Shown: positions 11,341 through 13,431 of the stretch, one piece after another
How the letters are laid out: each line of letters starts with the position of its first letter
Numbering within the stretch: the stretch's first letter is position 1
From: Candidatus Aenigmatarchaeota archaeon
GTDB lineage: Archaea; Aenigmatarchaeota; Aenigmatarchaeia; QMZP01
Assembly: GCA_003663415.1 (NCBI GenBank)
Contig: QMZY01000011.1
Coordinates: 1-13,431 of the forward strand
Reading direction: 5' to 3'
Length of the DNA stretch: 13,431 nucleotides
The notes under the pieces: model-generated
What the model was told of the DNA's origin: nothing
Seen by the model: the letters and a program-made list of their open reading frames with translations, nothing else
Databases searched by the model: none
Made by a program: the position numbers and the translations under genes

Positions 11341-13431
11341 GATGTTTTTGTTTTCCTTGATTTTTATGAGTTTTGAAAGCTCTGCCTTGCCCTGAGCAAA
11401 TTCTAATCTTCCGCCGCCGGAACCGCCTGCCTCTTTACAAAGGTTTCTGATTGTTCTGTTCATGTCGTGTTTTTTGCTCATTCCCACAACATATCCCGTG
11501 TGGTTTGAGAAAATAACTGTTAGCTCCGGGTTTAATGAAAGCAAATGACTTGCTGTTTCTATCATTTCCTTTCTGTCCAAAGAAACAATCTCAAAAATTA
11601 CACCATCTTTTTGCTTTTCCAAAAACTTCTCTGCTTCCTTCTTTGCTGTTTCCTTCCTGAGCTTCTCAAGTGTTTTTTCCTGTTTTTTCCAGAAATCAAA
11701 AATTCTTTCGCATATCTCTTTCAGGGTTTTTGCTTCTTTGATTCCCGCCTCAAATTCCTTTCGTTGCTTATCATATTCTTCCGGGCTTATTTCTTTTATC
11801 CTTTCTCCTTTTTGTTTTATCTCTTTCAAAAACCTTTCAAGTGTTTTTGGGAGGGAGTTGAAATCCACTGAAAGCGCAAGGGATGCTTCTTGCAATTGTT
11901 TCAAAACGTTCTCTTTCTTAACAATAATGTTTAATTCCTCTAAAACAGAAACCGAAGAGTTAAAAATTTGCTCCCATTCCTTTTCAAACTCCTTTAAGGC
12001 TTCACCGCACGTGAATTCTATTCTGTTTACGCCGTCCTGAATCCTGCTGGAACGAATAATTTTTATTTTTTCTATTTCGCCCGTTTGTTTTAAATGCGTC
12101 CCTGCGCAGGCCTCTATATCAATATCATCAACAGCAACAACCCTTACTTCCTTTCCGGGAGAAGCTCCTCCCTGGTAAAGGATAAAACCATATCTGCTCT
12201 CTGCCTCGCCCCTTGGCAAAAAACCTGTTTCAACCTTTATATTTTTCTTAACTACTTTGTTGGCTTCCTTCTCTATTTCCTCAAGCTCCTCGCGGGTAAA
12301 GGCTTTGTAATGTGTTAAATCTATTCTTGAAACCTTTGTTCCTTTTTTTGCTCCTGCCTGCCATATGTGTTTTCCTAAAAGCTTTCTGGCGCACCCAGCA
12401 ACTATATGTGTGCATGTGTGCATTTTCATTAACTGATATCTCCTTTCCCAGTCTATTTCACCCTCTACTTCACCCTCTTTTATTCCCTTTGCCTTATGAA
12501 CAACCACGCCTCCTATTTTCTGAACATCTTCAACCTCAATCTTCTGGCCGTTCTGAATAAGAAAACCCCTGTCTGCTGGTTGTCCGCCGCCTTCTGGATA
12601 GAAAAGCGTTTTGTCCAGAACAACCCAGTTTCCTAAAACCTTAATGACCTTTGCACTGAAATCCATTTTGTAGGGGGTTTCATAAAAAAGGAGTTTTGTT
12701 TTTGGAAGATTAGAAACATCAAGTTTTGTTTCTTCTTCCTTTTCCTCAGACATGTGTTTTTCAGTTAAAAGGGAGTAAAAATCTTCTGGCACAGAAAAGT
12801 CTATTTTCATTTTTTTTGCCGTTCTCTCTATCACCTCTGGTGTTATTCCATGGGAAGTATAAAGCTTTATAAGGGTTTCTGTGTTCAGCCCCTTTTCTAT
12901 GTTTTTTATGATTATTGGTTCTGATTTTTTCAGTGTGTTTTCATACCTTTTCTTTTCTATTTCCATAATTTTTTGGAAGGGTTCAAGTCCCTGTGAGAGC
13001 TCTGGAAACATTGGTTTCAGGTGTTTTGAATGAAGTTCTGCTATTTTATCCAAAGTGAAGTTAAACGAGAATTGGTTCATAAACGAGAAGCATCTTCTTA
13101 AAAGAACTCTTAGATTATAGCCACCGCCAACATTTGAAGGAATCCCTCCGTCTGCAATGGCGAACAAAAGTGTTTTGCTGTGGTCTGCTATTGCATACAA
13201 CGCCTGGATTGGTTCAATAATTTCATTAAGCTCTTTTACAGAAATGCCAAGCTTTCCTGCTATCATTTCTTTTGTTTTTTGAATGTTTTTGTCTTCTATA
13301 TTCAGGCTGCCTGATAGTTTTGCATATCTTTCAAAAAGCTCGGTTTCTTGAAAGCCTGTTTGTTTTTTCATCCATTCTATAACAGGACCGAAAACAGCGT
13401 CGTATCCTGTTGGTGTTCCCTGTGTGAACCA
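11326..13431 (-). CDS. alaS: Alanyl-tRNA synthetase, archaeal type (N-terminal part beyond the window)
   Basis: The reading frame runs through the right edge without a start; 701 residues are present and the first roughly 200, holding class II motifs 1 and 2, lie outside. The enzyme charges tRNA-Ala and removes mischarged Ser or Gly. The sequence opens WFTQGTPTGYDAVFGPVIEW, the end of the aminoacylation core, and continues with AIADGGIPSNVGGGYNLRVL, the conserved motif 3 region. The editing domain has YPEGGGQPADRG (about 278-288 of the visible part), HTCTH (338-342) and CAGTH (442-446), i.e. the four zinc/active-site ligands HxxxH and CxxxH. A Lys/Glu-rich coiled coil (about 500-600) leads to the DHHA1 domain with the motif AGGSGGGRLEFAQG near the C-terminus. 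All expected domains after the edge are intact. Its stop overlaps the thioredoxin-like gene tail to tail. Confidence 0.97.
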   Translation of the reverse strand, partial: WFTQGTPTGYDAVFGPVIEWMKKQTGFQETELFERYAKLSGSLNIEDKNIQKTKEMIAGKLGISVKELNEIIEPIQALYAIADHSKTLLFAIADGGIPSNVGGGYNLRVLLRRCFSFMNQFSFNFTLDKIAELHSKHLKPMFPELSQGLEPFQKIMEIEKKRYENTLKKSEPIIIKNIEKGLNTETLIKLYTSHGITPEVIERTAKKMKIDFSVPEDFYSLLTEKHMSEEKEEETKLDVSNLPKTKLLFYETPYKMDFSAKVIKVLGNWVVLDKTLFYPEGGGQPADRGFLIQNGQKIEVEDVQKIGGVVVHKAKGIKEGEVEGEIDWERRYQLMKMHTCTHIVAGCARKLLGKHIWQAGAKKGTKVSRIDLTHYKAFTREELEEIEKEANKVVKKNIKVETGFLPRGEAESRYGFILYQGGASPGKEVRVVAVDDIDIEACAGTHLKQTGEIEKIKIIRSSRIQDGVNRIEFTCGEALKEFEKEWEQIFNSSVSVLEELNIIVKKENVLKQLQEASLALSVDFNSLPKTLERFLKEIKQKGERIKEISPEEYDKQRKEFEAGIKEAKTLKEICERIFDFWKKQEKTLEKLRKETAKKEAEKFLEKQKDGVIFEIVSLDRKEMIETASHLLSLNPELTVIFSNHTGYVVGMSKKHDMNRTIRNLCKEAGGSGGGRLEFAQGKAELSKLIKIKENKNISDFF

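Noticed and set aside
11545..12560. Several + strand open frames inside alaS
   Set aside because: They are rich in Phe, Leu and Ser as expected for the antisense of a Lys/Glu-rich gene, and alaS is unambiguous.
1..13431. CRISPR arrays, tRNA or rRNA genes, prophage or toxin-antitoxin genes
   Set aside because: Reading both strands showed no regularly spaced repeats, no cloverleaf-like or rRNA-like sequence and no such protein motifs.

Overview
The window looks like a stretch of an AT-rich archaeal chromosome. The evidence is an archaeal/eukaryotic-type UDP-GlcNAc:polyprenol-phosphate GlcNAc-1-P transferase, an AMMECR1-domain protein, a DUF123-type GIY-YIG protein, an archaeal-style alanyl-tRNA synthetase, TATA-like boxes about 26 bases before many start codons, and GGTG/AGGAGG ribosome-binding sites before the others. 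The gene mix would suit a euryarchaeal or DPANN lineage, but no sequence here fixes the genus. I found no rRNA, tRNA, CRISPR array, complete insertion sequence or phage gene.

Layout, left to right. Positions 1-113 hold the C-terminal end of an unidentified + strand protein, tail to tail with a minus-strand radical SAM/SPASM protein (115-1536). Next is a tight minus-strand operon read right to left from 4647: a UbiA-type prenyltransferase, a GT4 glycosyltransferase and a membrane GT2 glycosyltransferase (1617-4647). A non-coding stretch (4648-4924) with a REP-like palindrome separates it from a minus-strand DUF123 GIY-YIG protein (4925-5317). The + strand then carries AMMECR1, a small Cys-rich DUF6485-like protein translationally coupled to it, an SDR sugar-nucleotide epimerase/dehydratase, and a DUF4143-type AAA ATPase with palindromic repeats around its promoter (5535-8657). 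Next come a minus-strand GlcNAc-1-P transferase and a PHP-fold protein (8669-10320), and a divergent + strand pair of a nitroreductase and a membrane-anchored CxxC thioredoxin-like protein (10352-11340). The window ends inside a minus-strand alanyl-tRNA synthetase whose N-terminal part lies beyond position 13431.

How the genes relate. Five genes point to surface glycan or glycolipid synthesis: the UbiA-GT4-GT2 operon, the sugar-nucleotide SDR, and the GlcNAc-1-P transferase, whose family catalyses the first step of dolichol-linked glycan assembly. They may serve one lipid-linked glycan pathway, but only the three-gene operon is physically linked. The remaining genes look like ordinary chromosomal cargo: translation, redox, and a standalone ATPase.

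Promoter logic is unusually readable. At least eight genes have a TATA-like element centred 24-27 bases before the start codon, which predicts leaderless mRNAs. Downstream operon genes, DUF123 and the radical SAM gene instead have Shine-Dalgarno motifs. The observations most worth following are the TTCTACT repeats flanking the ATPase TATA box, the PHP protein that lacks several expected metal ligands, the overlapping divergent promoters of the PHP and nitroreductase genes, and the AMMECR1 - Cys-rich protein coupling. I found no clear undescribed multi-gene system.
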